Source: Devosia sp. (GTDB taxonomy: Bacteria; Pseudomonadota; Alphaproteobacteria; Rhizobiales; Devosiaceae). Taken from it: DNA of 64,000 nucleotides. The DNA is taken from the NCBI GenBank assembly GCA_016713105.1, contig JADJPS010000018.1, positions 124,001-188,000 on the forward strand. The letters run 5' to 3'. The notes below the pieces were generated by a model. It did no database searches, was not told the origin of the DNA, and worked only from the letters and a program-made list of their open reading frames with translations. Below, piece after piece: positions 38,524 to 48,366 of the stretch; position 1 is the first letter of the stretch, and each line of letters opens with the position of its first letter. The position numbers were made by a program, and so were the translations under genes.

Positions 38524-39360
38524 ATGGACTTCATCGATACCCACCAGCACCTGATCTACCGCGATCGCTTCGGCTATGGCTGGACCGGAGGCATCCCCGC
38601 ACTGGCGAGCGGTGATTTCACCCTCGCCGACTACCGCGGCCTGACCGCCGGGGCGGGCGTTGCCGGAACGATCTTCATGGAGGCCGGAGTCGACGATGCC
38701 GACTACCAGCGGGAGGCGCGGTTCATCGCCGGGCTCGTGGGCACCGAGGGCCTGCTCGGCCAGATCGCCTCGTGCCGGCCAGAGGAGGAGGCCGGGTTCG
38801 AGGCGTGGCTGGACGAGTGCAGCAGCCTCAAGGTGGTCGGCTTCCGGCGCATGCTGCACGTCATGCCCGACGATCTCTCCCGCTCGAGCCGGTTCCGCAC
38901 CAACCTGCGCAGGATCGGGGCTGCCGGCCTCGTCTTCGACATCTGCGTGCTGGCGCGGCAATTGCCGATCGCCGCCGAACTGGTCCGCGCCTGCGGCGAC
39001 CAGCCATTCGTGCTCGATCATTGCGGCGTGCCCGACATCGCCGGCGGCGCCTTCGAGGCCTGGGCCGCCGGGATCGATGCCCTGGCCGAACTGCCCAATG
39101 TCAGCGTCAAGCTTTCCGGCATCACCGCCTACTGCGCGGCGGGCACCGCATCGACCGAGACCGTGCGCCCGTGGGTCGACCATGTGCTCGACCGCTTCGG
39201 CCCCTCCCGCATGGTCTGGGGCGGCGACTGGCCGGTGGTCAATCTCGGCGCCGGCCTGCCCGAGTGGATCGCCATCACCGGCGAACTGCTGGCGGGGCTG
39301 TCGAGCGACGAGCAGAGCGCCATCGCCGGCGGCAACGCGCGGGACCTCTACGGCGTCTAG
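38524..39360 (+). CDS. Amidohydrolase 2 family lactonase-like enzyme
   Basis: The 278-residue product starts at ATG 38524 after GGAGGAG. Motifs of the family are DTHQHLIY at residues 5-12 (metal ligands), FRRMLHVMPD, VLDHCGVPDI, VSVKLSGITAY and MVWGGDWPVVNL near residue 237 (final metal Asp). These match L-fuconolactonase and L-rhamnonolactonase type enzymes, which open sugar lactones to aldonic acids. That supports a deoxy-sugar pathway: mutarotase, dehydrogenase (not seen here), lactonase, dehydratase, aldolase. Confidence 0.87.
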   Translation: MDFIDTHQHLIYRDRFGYGWTGGIPALASGDFTLADYRGLTAGAGVAGTIFMEAGVDDADYQREARFIAGLVGTEGLLGQIASCRPEEEAGFEAWLDECSSLKVVGFRRMLHVMPDDLSRSSRFRTNLRRIGAAGLVFDICVLARQLPIAAELVRACGDQPFVLDHCGVPDIAGGAFEAWAAGIDALAELPNVSVKLSGITAYCAAGTASTETVRPWVDHVLDRFGPSRMVWGGDWPVVNLGAGLPEWIAITGELLAGLSSDEQSAIAGGNARDLYGV

Positions 39361-39481
39361 CCGACCGATGCCCGCGTCGGGATTTCGGCTGGTCCGTACC
39401 GACACGATGCGCAACGGCCTTGCATCGCCCGGTATCGACAGGGCATCCGTCATGGCGCCCGGGGGCAGGAAAGTGGAAGCC

Positions 39482-40267
39482 ATGCAGGACGAGCAGAAAT
39501 ACACCGCGCCGGCGCTCGAGAAGGGCCTCGACATCATCGACGTGCTGTCGTAGCAGGATCACGGCCTGACGCAGATCGACATCGCCCGCACGCTCGACCG
39601 CTCGGTGGGCGAGATCTACCGCATGCTGGTGGTGCTGCAGCGCCGGGGCCTCGTGGCGCTCGATCCGGCGGGCGACCGCTACTATCTCACCACCAAGCTG
39701 TTCGAGATGGCCAACCGGACGCCGGTGATCGCCCGCCTCACCGTCGCCGCCGCCCCGATCATGGCGGACCTCGCCAATGCCACCGACGAGTCCGTGCACC
39801 TCGCGGTGCTCTCGGACGAGAGCATCATCGTCATCGGGCAGGTCGACAATCCGGGCTACAACATCATGCGCGTGCGCCTCGGCGCCCGCATTCCGGCCTG
39901 GAAGACCTCGTCCGGCCGGGTGCTGCTGGCCAACCTGCCTGAGGACCGGCTCGAGGCTTTCCTCGCCGACCACCCGCATCCCGACGGTCTGCTGCCGGCA
40001 CGCTTGCGCCGGGAACTTGGCGGCATCCGGCGGCGCGGCTACGAGCAGATGCGGTCCTACGTGGTCAAGGGCGTCACCAATATCAGCGCCCCGATCATGT
40101 CGCATGCCGGGTTCGCCGCCGCTGCCATGACCATCCCCTATGTCGACCGGCATTTCGGCAGCGTGCCGATCGACGAATGCCGGGAGATCCTGATGCGGGC
40201 CGCGGCAGATCTGTCCCGGGCCATCGGGGGGACGTCGCGGCCGGCATCGGCATCAGGCGCGGGCTGA
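39482..40267 (+). pseudogene. IclR-family regulator with a premature amber stop
   Basis: ATG 39482 gives YTAPALEKGLDIIDVLS, then TAG at 39551-39553, then in the same frame QDHGLTQIDIARTLDRSVGE and IYRMLVVLQRRGLV. Together these are the IclR winged helix (residues 5-70). The rest is a normal IclR ligand-binding domain (VIGQVDNPGYNIMRV, PAWKTSSGRVLLANLP, YVVKGVTNISAPIMSHAG), total about 261 residues. TAG where TCG would give Ser is a one-base change. A restart at GTG 39605 would lack DNA-binding helices. It lies just after the lactonase gene and is the likely regulator of the catabolic operon, now probably inactive. Confidence 0.8.
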
Positions 40268-40277
40268 TCGTTCCGAC

Positions 40278-40985
40278 CTACCGCTGCAGTTCGATGCCAA
40301 GCTGCTGCAATTCTCCGAGGCCGTGGTCGAGCAGATCTTCCCAGCTGGCAAGCGGGTCGTGCGGGACATCGCGATTAGCCGTGAGCGCCAGTTCGACCGC
40401 CAGCAGGTGGTCCGCCGCCGGGCGTCGGGCGATCAGTGAGACCTCCATCTCGGCCGCCAGTCGAACGGCCTCGCCGGCGACTTCCGTGCAGCGCCGATAG
40501 CTCTGCGCGGCGAAGGCGGTCGCCGCGCTGCCCGATAGGCCCGAGATGGCGCAGAACAGGCCGGTCGCATCGGCGGCGGGCAGACCCGTCGCACGGCAGT
40601 CGAGGGTCAGCGTCCGCCAGGCACCGGCGCCGTCGATGCCGTCAGTGGCATCGATGGCGCGCTGCAGGGCCTCGAGCAGCTGGCCGGGTTCCTCACCCTC
40701 GGCGAGGACGACGCTGCTGGCGTAGTCATGCCCCTGCACCGAGACCTCGAGGCTGAGGCCCGCGCCGACGCCGCGGGCCAGCGCGCGGCAGGGCAGGGAG
40801 AACGTCGGCAGCCGGCCGCGCAGGCTGACCTGCGGAGCCCGGCCGGAAATCTGGCGGTAGAGCCCCTCTGCCGAGCGCGGGGCCGGGGTCGGGTCGGCCC
40901 AGTGCAGCGTTGCGCCAATCAGCCGCCACACGGCCATCACCGGCGGCGGCATGAACTGCTCGTGCCGGGGGTTCGGTTGCATCAT
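40278..40985 (-). CDS. Hypothetical protein coupled to the isopentenyl isomerase gene
   Basis: The 235-residue product starts at ATG 40985 inside the end of the isomerase gene (ATGA overlap). Content includes MAVWRLIGATLHWADPTPAP, VSLRGRLPTFSLPCRALARG, then helical EGEEPGQLLEALQRAIDATD and AAEMEVSLIARRPAADHLLA. There is no signal peptide or membrane helix. I do not recognise the family. The coupling suggests it serves isoprenoid or carotenoid formation. Confidence 0.65.
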   Translation of the reverse strand: MMQPNPRHEQFMPPPVMAVWRLIGATLHWADPTPAPRSAEGLYRQISGRAPQVSLRGRLPTFSLPCRALARGVGAGLSLEVSVQGHDYASSVVLAEGEEPGQLLEALQRAIDATDGIDGAGAWRTLTLDCRATGLPAADATGLFCAISGLSGSAATAFAAQSYRRCTEVAGEAVRLAAEMEVSLIARRPAADHLLAVELALTANRDVPHDPLASWEDLLDHGLGELQQLGIELQR

Positions 40986-42007
40986 CGCGCCCCCCGCAGC
41001 AGCGTCGCCTGTCTGAGCGCCGCGAGGTCGGCCGAGCCGGTGCAGAAACAGGCAACCCGCAGCTGGTCGATCACCGTTTCGAAATGCGCGACGACCGCCG
41101 CGGGCGACTCGACGGCCGCATCCAGCACACCGGCTGCCTGGCCCACGACATCGGCGCCGAGGCGGATGGCCTTCGCCACGTCGATGCCGCTCCGGATGCC
41201 GCCCGACCCCACGACCGTGGCTTCCGGGCATGCCTCCCGCACCTCTGCGATGGCAATTGCGGTCGGAATGCCCCAGTCCGAGAACGCCCGCGCCACTGCG
41301 GCCTGGCGCGGCGTCGCAGCCCGCTCGGCCTCCACCGCTGCCCAGCTGGTGCCGCCCGCCCCCGCCACATCGATCACCCGCACCCCGGCGTCGCACAACC
41401 GGCGGGCGAGCCGGCCCGATATTCCGGCGCCTACTTCCTTGACGACCAGCGGGACCTCGAGGTCTCGCGCCAGCGCACCGATCCTGCCGAGCAGTCCGCG
41501 CCAGTCGCGGTCGCCCTCCGCCTGCACCGCTTCCTGCAGCGGATTGAGATGGATGATCAGCGCATCCGCCTCGATCATCTCGACGGCGCGGCGAGCTTCC
41601 TCGATCCCGTAGCCGCGATTGAGCTGGGCGGCACCGAAATTTCCGAGGAGCGGAATCGTCGGTGCCAACCTGCGCAGCTCGGCACCAAGGCCGGAACTGC
41701 CCTCGCCCTCGATGGCAATCCGCTGCGAGCCGATGGCCAGCGCGATGCCGAGCGCCTCGCAGGCGATCGCGAGGTTGCGGTTGATCGCACTCGCCCGCTC
41801 GGGACCGCCGGTCATCGAACTCACCAGCAGCGGCGCATTGATCCGCTTCCCGAGGAACTGCGTATCCAGCCTGATCTCGTCAAGGTGAAGTTCGGGGAGG
41901 GCCTGGTGCTCGAAGCTGATACCGTCCAAACCACTCGCACCGGCAGCAGCCCGTGCCTGGCCGGCGAGTACGATGTCGAGGTGTTGAGACTTTCTATCCT
42001 TCAGCAC
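40982..42007 (-). CDS. fni: Type 2 isopentenyl-diphosphate isomerase (FMN-dependent)
   Basis: The product has 341 residues from GTG 42007 (GGGAGA 10 bases upstream), which matches family length and the usual RK-x-x-HLDI opening; an alternative GTG at 42067 adds 20 residues. Motifs include LLVSSMTGGPERASAINRNL, IAIGSQRIAIE-like ALAIGSQRIAIEGEG, LLGNFGAAQLNRGYG, IIHLNPLQEAVQAEGDRDW, VVKEVGAGIS and VVGSGGIRSGIDVAKAIRLG (FMN phosphate site). It makes DMAPP from IPP to supply CrtE. It is divergent from crtE with about 100 bases between, so a shared promoter region is likely. Confidence 0.92.
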   Translation of the reverse strand: MLKDRKSQHLDIVLAGQARAAAGASGLDGISFEHQALPELHLDEIRLDTQFLGKRINAPLLVSSMTGGPERASAINRNLAIACEALGIALAIGSQRIAIEGEGSSGLGAELRRLAPTIPLLGNFGAAQLNRGYGIEEARRAVEMIEADALIIHLNPLQEAVQAEGDRDWRGLLGRIGALARDLEVPLVVKEVGAGISGRLARRLCDAGVRVIDVAGAGGTSWAAVEAERAATPRQAAVARAFSDWGIPTAIAIAEVREACPEATVVGSGGIRSGIDVAKAIRLGADVVGQAAGVLDAAVESPAAVVAHFETVIDQLRVACFCTGSADLAALRQATLLRGAR

Positions 42008-42108
42008 GAGATGGCGTCTCCCAGACAATTCAGTACCGACTACGAGGGCGCCTGCGCCTCGGTTCACTTCGCTCCGCGCTCCCTGTGCGGCGGCCCGGGA
42101 GGCGAGGC

Positions 42109-43019
42109 GTGAGCGACCCGGCGCCGAATGACGACGCGACGCCGCCGGCGGAAGGCCTGGCGCGGCTCAAGAGCAGCCTCGAGGCCCGCCTGAAGGCACT
42201 CGTCAAATCCGGACCGACGACGCCGCGCCACCTGCGGGAGGCGGTCCGGCATGCCCTGCTCGCGCCCAGCAAGCGGGTGCGTCCGATGATGGTACACCTC
42301 GTGGCTGCCGGAGAGGACTATTTGCACCTGCCGGCCCTCGATGCCGGCTGCGCCGTCGAAATGGTGCATACCGCGTCGCTCATCCTCGACGATCTGCCGT
42401 GCATGGACGACGCCAAGACGCGCCGCCAGCGCCCGACGACACATATCGTGTTCGGCGAGGCGACGGCGATCCTCGCGGCCATCGCACTGCTCAACCGCGC
42501 CTTCGGCGTCATCGCCGAGCTCGACGACCTGTCGCCGAGCATCAGGACGCAGCTGGCCGAACAGCTCTCCGGCGCCGTCGGCTGGGAAGGCCTGGTTTCG
42601 GGCCAGGAACTCGACCTGCGCGGCACCGAAGGCGTCGACCCGGCCAAGATCGAGCGATTGAACTGGCTGAAGACCGGCGTCCTCTTCGTCGCGGCCGCCG
42701 AGATGGGCGCCACCATCCGGGGCCTGGCCCCGGCACAGACCCGCGCGGTGCGCAGCTTCGCCACGCACCTGGGGCAGGCGTTCCAGACGGCGGACGATCT
42801 GCTGGACGTCTCGGCCACCGCGGCACAGGCCGGCAAGGATGTCGGCCAGGACCTCGGCAAGACGACGATCGTCAGCCTGCTGGGTCAGGACCTGGCGCGC
42901 CAGCGGTGCCGCGAGCACCTGGCGAGTGCCGACCGGGCCCTTGCCGAGACCAGCCTCGAGCCACAGCCGTTCCGTACCCTGATCGGGAAATTCTTCGGCT
43001 CGCTGGGGACGGAGTCGAC

Positions 43020-43023
<4 letters not shown>
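42109..43023 (+). CDS. crtE: Geranylgeranyl diphosphate synthase
   Basis: GTG 42109 follows GGGAGG with 6 bases between; product 304 residues. The two Asp-rich prenyltransferase motifs are DDLPCMDD (about 94-101) and DDLLD (about 229-233), with PSKRVRPMMVHLVA and VSGQELDLRG also typical. The enzyme condenses IPP with FPP or shorter allylic primers to GGPP, the carotenoid precursor. The stop overlaps the ABC ATPase start (GTGA). Confidence 0.92.
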
Positions 43024-43969
<946 letters not shown>

Positions 43970-43973
<4 letters not shown>

Positions 43974-45175
43974 TCCTCGCCATGCTCCGCGTGATGCTGC
44001 TCGGGCTGCTCCGCGATCGCGGCGCGCTCGCCATGGCCTTCGTGCTGCCGCCGACGATCTTCGTGATCTTTGCCGCAATCTTTTCCGGCACCAGCGGCGA
44101 CGGCCTGCGGCTGAAGCTGGCTTATGGCATCACCGCCAGCTCGGACAACGCGGCGCGCCTCGAAACCGAGCTGCGGGCCGAACCGTCCCTGCGCGTCACG
44201 CCCGGGATCGCCACGACGGAGGCCGAGGTCAGGGCGGCGGTCGCCGACGGCAGCGCCGATGTCGGGCTGGTGGTGCGCGGCGACCTCGTCGGCGAGGCGG
44301 ACAGCTCCCCCATCCTGGTGCTGGTCGACCCGGGCAAGCTGATGGCCGGGCCCATCGTTGCCGGACATGTGCAGCGCATCCTTGCCACCCGCCTCCTCGA
44401 CCTCGGCCTCGCCCGCAGCGCTCCGCAGATCGAGGCGCTGGTCGGTGCGTTCACACCGGAACAAGCGGCACGCCTCGCCGCAGCGCTGGACGAACTCGCC
44501 GAAGCGCCGCCGGAACCGGACGGGACCGGCGGGCTGGTCTCGACCGAGACGCTCGGCGGGGGCGGCGAGGCCGGCGCGACCGTGACGTATTATGCCGGGG
44601 CGGTGGCAATCCTGTTCCTGCTGTTTTCCGCCATGCAGGGCGCCGCGACGCTGATCGAGGAGCGCACCTCCGGCATCGTCGACCGGCTGGCGGTGGGGCC
44701 GGCGGGAACCGACGTGGTGGTCGCCGGCAAGTTCCTGTTCCTGACGCTGCAGGGCATCGTGCAGGTGGCGCTGATCTTCCTGGTTGCGGTGGTCGTCTAC
44801 GGGGTCGATCTGGCGGGGCAGCTGCCGGCCTGGACCGCAACGACGGTGCTGGCGGCAGCCGCCGCGGCGGGACTCGGCCTCGCCATCGCCTCCGCCTGCA
44901 CCAGCAAGCAGCAGGCGCAGACGATCACCACCTTCGTCGTCCTCGTCTCCTCCGCCATCGGCGGCTCGATGGTGCCGCGCTTCCTTATGCCGCCATGGCT
45001 GCAGGAGATCGGCTGGTATACTCCCAACGCCTGGGCGATCGAGGCCTATCATGGTGTCCTCTGGCGCGGCGAAGGCATCGAGGCGATCATCGGCGACCTG
45101 CTGCCGCTCGGTGGCCTTGCGATTGCGGGCGTGGTCGCCGCGCTGATCGTCTCGCGCTGGCGCCTGAAACTGTAG
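43970..45175 (+). CDS. ABC-2 transporter permease inside the carotenoid cluster
   Basis: The 401-residue product has an N-terminal helix (MLLGLLRDRGALAMAFVLPP), a large extracytoplasmic loop (about 45-205), then five helices beginning YYAGAVAILFLLFSAMQGAA and ending in RLKL. ERTSGIVDRLAVGP is the ABC-2 coupling region. The MVPRFLMPPWLQEIGWYTPN segment before WAIEAYHGVLWRG is typical for YhhJ/DrrB-like permeases. It works with the preceding ATPase. A ribosome site GGAGG for crtW overlaps its stop, so crtE, transporter and crtW form one transcript. Confidence 0.9.
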
Positions 45176-45186
45176 GAGGCAACACG

Positions 45187-45948
45187 ATGGCTACCGCGAA
45201 CCCCAAGGCTGCGGCCAATCTGACGCCCCGCGACACTGCGGTCGGACTCGTCCTCGCCGCCCTGATCGTCGGCTCCTGGCTCGTCCTGCACATCGGTGCG
45301 ATCTTCGTCGTGGACTGGACAGCACCGGCCACCTGGCCATGGATCGCCCCGGTGATCGTGCTGCAGACCTGGCTGTTCGTGGGGATGTTCATCGTCGCCC
45401 ACGACTCGATGCACGGTGCGCTGGTGCCGCGACATCCGCTGCTCAACGAGTGGATCGGCCGCATCTGCGTCGCCCTTTATGCCGGCTTCTCCTACAAGGC
45501 GCTGTACGAGAGCCACCACAAGCACCATCGCTATTCGGGCACCCCGCAGGATCCCGACTTCGACGCCGAGTTCCCGCGCACCTTCTGGCCCTGGTACGGC
45601 ACCTTCTTCCGGCGCTATTTCGGGCTTCGCGAGCTGATCGTGCTGACCGTGGTCGTCGCTGTCTATGCGCTGATCCTGCGCGAGCGCTTTCCGACCATGC
45701 TGGTCTTCTGGGCGCTGCCGGCGATCCTGTCGTCGGTACAGCTGTTCTACTTCGGCACCTATCGACCGCACCGCATCGAGGCGCAGCCCTTCACCGACCG
45801 GCACAATGCGCGCAGCAACGATTTCGGCTGGCTGCTGTCGCTCCTCACCTGCTTCCATTTCGGCTACCACCACGAGCACCACGACAAGCCGTGGATCCCG
45901 TGGTGGAAGCTGCCGCGCTACCGGGCTGGACTGCTGGTTGAGCGCTGA
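45187..45948 (+). CDS. crtW: Beta-carotene ketolase
   Basis: The 253-residue product starts at ATG 45187 with GGAGG at 45175-45179. It is an integral membrane di-iron oxygenase with His boxes HDSMH (about 72), HHKHH (about 110) and HHEHH (about 228), and family phrases LFYFGTYRPHRIEA and RSNDFGWLLSLLTCFHFGYH. The enzyme adds 4-keto groups to beta-ionone rings; on beta-carotene the product is canthaxanthin. No CrtZ hydroxylase is visible in the window, so astaxanthin is not predicted from this locus. It converges with crtB, 4 bases between stops. Confidence 0.93.
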   Translation: MATANPKAAANLTPRDTAVGLVLAALIVGSWLVLHIGAIFVVDWTAPATWPWIAPVIVLQTWLFVGMFIVAHDSMHGALVPRHPLLNEWIGRICVALYAGFSYKALYESHHKHHRYSGTPQDPDFDAEFPRTFWPWYGTFFRRYFGLRELIVLTVVVAVYALILRERFPTMLVFWALPAILSSVQLFYFGTYRPHRIEAQPFTDRHNARSNDFGWLLSLLTCFHFGYHHEHHDKPWIPWWKLPRYRAGLLVER

Positions 45949-45952
45949 CCGC

Positions 45953-46882
45953 TCAGCGCGGCCGCTGGTAGAGCCCCCGGCGCGGCGCGGGGCTGGCGTT
46001 CGCAAAGCGGCTCAGGAGCGCATCGAGGAACGCGAGCGCCACAAAGCCGAGCTTCTGCGCGCGGCCGGTCGAGACGCGCCGTTCCCAGGCGCCGGGGCCG
46101 GCAGACCGCAGCTTCTGCCCGATCGCCCGGTAGACCCGGCGCGCAGCCGCAATGGCCCAGGCCGATCGCCAGGGCAGCGCCGCGAGGCCGGCGGCGGCAG
46201 AGGCGTAGTACGGCTCGGCGACATCGAGCAGGCGCAGTGCCGCGGCATGCAGCGCCGGCCACTGCGTGCGATCCTCGGGGTCGATTGCGGCGATGCCCAG
46301 CGGCTCTAGGATCTCGGAGGGGACATAGACCCGCCCCGCCCGCGCGTCGTCGACGATGTCACGAGCGATGTTGGTGAGCTGGAACGCGATGCCGAGGTCG
46401 GATGCGCGATCGAGCACGGCCTCGTCCCGCGCCCCCATGATCATCGCCATCATCACCCCCACCACGCCGGCCACGTGATAGCTGTAGTCCAGCACATCCT
46501 CGAGATGCCGGTACTGCCGGGCCTCGACGTCCATGGCAAAGCCCGCCAGCAGTTCCCGCGGATGGCGCGGCGGGATCTGCGCCCGCCGGGCGACCCGGGC
46601 AAGCGCCATGAAGGTGGGATCGTCGGTGTGGCCGTCGCCCAGCGCACAGTTGGTCTCGGTTGCCAGCCGCTCGAGGCGCTGCCGCTGTCCGGTGCGGAAA
46701 TCCGCCTGCTGTTCGTGCCCCAGCGTCTGCCCGTCGATCACGTCGTCGCAATGCCGGCACCAGGCGTAGAGCATCACGCAGTCGTCGCGCGTCTCGCGGT
46801 CGAACAGGCGGGCGGCGGCGGCAAAGCTCTTCGAGCCCCGCCTGATGGCCTCCTCGCTCGCGGCGACGACTCTGTCGGTCAT
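45953..46882 (-). CDS. crtB: Phytoene synthase
   Basis: The 309-residue product starts at ATG 46882, overlapping crtI (ATGA). Squalene/phytoene synthase motifs are YAWCRHCDDVIDG (first Asp-rich motif, about 39-51), AGVVGVMMAMIMGARD, and AFQLTNIARDIVDDARAGRV followed by YVPSEIL (second motif). It joins two GGPP to phytoene at the membrane surface. It is the last gene of crtY-crtI-crtB. Confidence 0.94.
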   Translation of the reverse strand: MTDRVVAASEEAIRRGSKSFAAAARLFDRETRDDCVMLYAWCRHCDDVIDGQTLGHEQQADFRTGQRQRLERLATETNCALGDGHTDDPTFMALARVARRAQIPPRHPRELLAGFAMDVEARQYRHLEDVLDYSYHVAGVVGVMMAMIMGARDEAVLDRASDLGIAFQLTNIARDIVDDARAGRVYVPSEILEPLGIAAIDPEDRTQWPALHAAALRLLDVAEPYYASAAAGLAALPWRSAWAIAAARRVYRAIGQKLRSAGPGAWERRVSTGRAQKLGFVALAFLDALLSRFANASPAPRRGLYQRPR

Positions 46883-48366
46883 TTGCGTGCGTCCGCGATC
46901 ATCAGGCCGGCCGTCGCTTCCGCCGAGCCGACGACGCCGGGAATGCCGGCGCCCGGGTGCGTGCCCGCCCCGACGATATAGAGATTGTCGATCTCGTCGT
47001 CGCGGTTGTGCGGACGGAACCAGGCGCTCTGGGTGAGGATCGGCTCGACCGAGAAGGCGGAACCGAGATGGGCGTTCAGCTCGTCGCGGAAGTCGAACGG
47101 GGTGAAGTGCCGCACGGTGACCAGATCGTCGAGCAGGCCGGGGATGTAGCGATCGTTGAGATACTTGAGGATGCGGTCGCGGTAGCGCGGCCCCTCGACG
47201 GCCCAGTCGAGCGGCGCCGTGCCGAGGTGCGGTACCGGCGACAGCACGTAGTAGGCGCTGTGTCCGGGCGGGGCGAGCGAGTCGTCGGTGACGCTCGGGG
47301 CGTGGAGGTAGAGCGAGAAATCGTCGGCCAGCCGGTTCGCGCGGAAGATGTCGTCGATCAGCCCGCGATAGCGCGGCCCGAACAGCACCATGTGGTGCTT
47401 GAGCTCGGGGTGCTGCCGTTTCAGCCCGAAATAGATGACGAACAGCGACATCGAGAAGCGGCTGGCGGTGAGCGCCCTGCTCCGCGCCTCGCCGCGCGGC
47501 GTACCGCGCAGCATGTGCTTGTAGGTGTGCACCACGTCGGCATTGCTGGCGATCATGTCGAACGCTTCGCGCCGGCCGCCGGCAAGGTGCAGCGCCCGCG
47601 CCCTGCCCCCCTCGACCTCGATCCGGTCGATCGGCGCGTTGAGCTCGATGCGTCCGCCCAGATCCTCGAGCAGCTTGACCATGCCGGCGATCAGCGCCCC
47701 GGTCCCGCCCTTGGCGAACCACACCCCGCCCCGCCGCTCGAGCGCATGGATCAGGGCGTAGATCGAGGAGGTGGAGAACGGATTGCCGCCGACCAGCAGG
47801 GTGTGGAAGCTGAACGCCTGCCTGAGCTGCTCGTCGGCAATGTACTGCGACACCTTGGCATAGACGCTGCGGTACGCCTCGAGCCGCACCAGTTGCGGCG
47901 CCGCCCTGATCATCGAGAAGAAGTTGAGGAACGGCACGGCACCGAGCTTTTCGTAGCCCTCGTGGAAGAGTTCCTCCGAGTAGGCGAGGAAGCGCCGGTA
48001 GCCGTCGACGTCAGCGGGGGACTTGGCGCGGATCTGGCGATCGATCTCGGCCTGGTCGTTCGCATAATCGAAGCGGAAGCCATCCTCCCAGCAGAGCTGG
48101 TAGAACGGGCTGACCGGCAGCAGTGTGACATAGTCGGCGAGCCGGCGCCCGCTGAGGCGCCACAGCGCCTCGAGGCAGTCCGGATCGGTGATGACGGTCG
48201 GGCCGGCATCGAAGGTGAAGCCGGCGTCGTGATAGACGTAGGCCCGGCCGCCGGGCTTGTCCCGCTTCTCGAACACGGTGGTCCGGATGCCGGCACTCTG
48301 CAGCCTGATGGCGAGCGCCAGGCCGCCGAACCCGGCTCCGATGATGGCCGCGGAACGTGTGCTCAT
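46879..48366 (-). CDS. crtI: Phytoene desaturase
   Basis: The 495-residue product starts at ATG 48366, overlapping crtY. The N-terminal dinucleotide fold AAIIGAGFGGLALAIRLQSA, then DKPGGRAYVYHDAGFTFDAG and PTVITDP, and the C-terminal FAD segment IVGAGTHPGAGIPGVVGSAE are hallmarks of CrtI. Four desaturation steps to lycopene are expected since a lycopene cyclase follows in the pathway; the number of steps cannot be read from sequence. Confidence 0.94.
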   Translation of the reverse strand: MSTRSAAIIGAGFGGLALAIRLQSAGIRTTVFEKRDKPGGRAYVYHDAGFTFDAGPTVITDPDCLEALWRLSGRRLADYVTLLPVSPFYQLCWEDGFRFDYANDQAEIDRQIRAKSPADVDGYRRFLAYSEELFHEGYEKLGAVPFLNFFSMIRAAPQLVRLEAYRSVYAKVSQYIADEQLRQAFSFHTLLVGGNPFSTSSIYALIHALERRGGVWFAKGGTGALIAGMVKLLEDLGGRIELNAPIDRIEVEGGRARALHLAGGRREAFDMIASNADVVHTYKHMLRGTPRGEARSRALTASRFSMSLFVIYFGLKRQHPELKHHMVLFGPRYRGLIDDIFRANRLADDFSLYLHAPSVTDDSLAPPGHSAYYVLSPVPHLGTAPLDWAVEGPRYRDRILKYLNDRYIPGLLDDLVTVRHFTPFDFRDELNAHLGSAFSVEPILTQSAWFRPHNRDDEIDNLYIVGAGTHPGAGIPGVVGSAEATAGLMIADARK

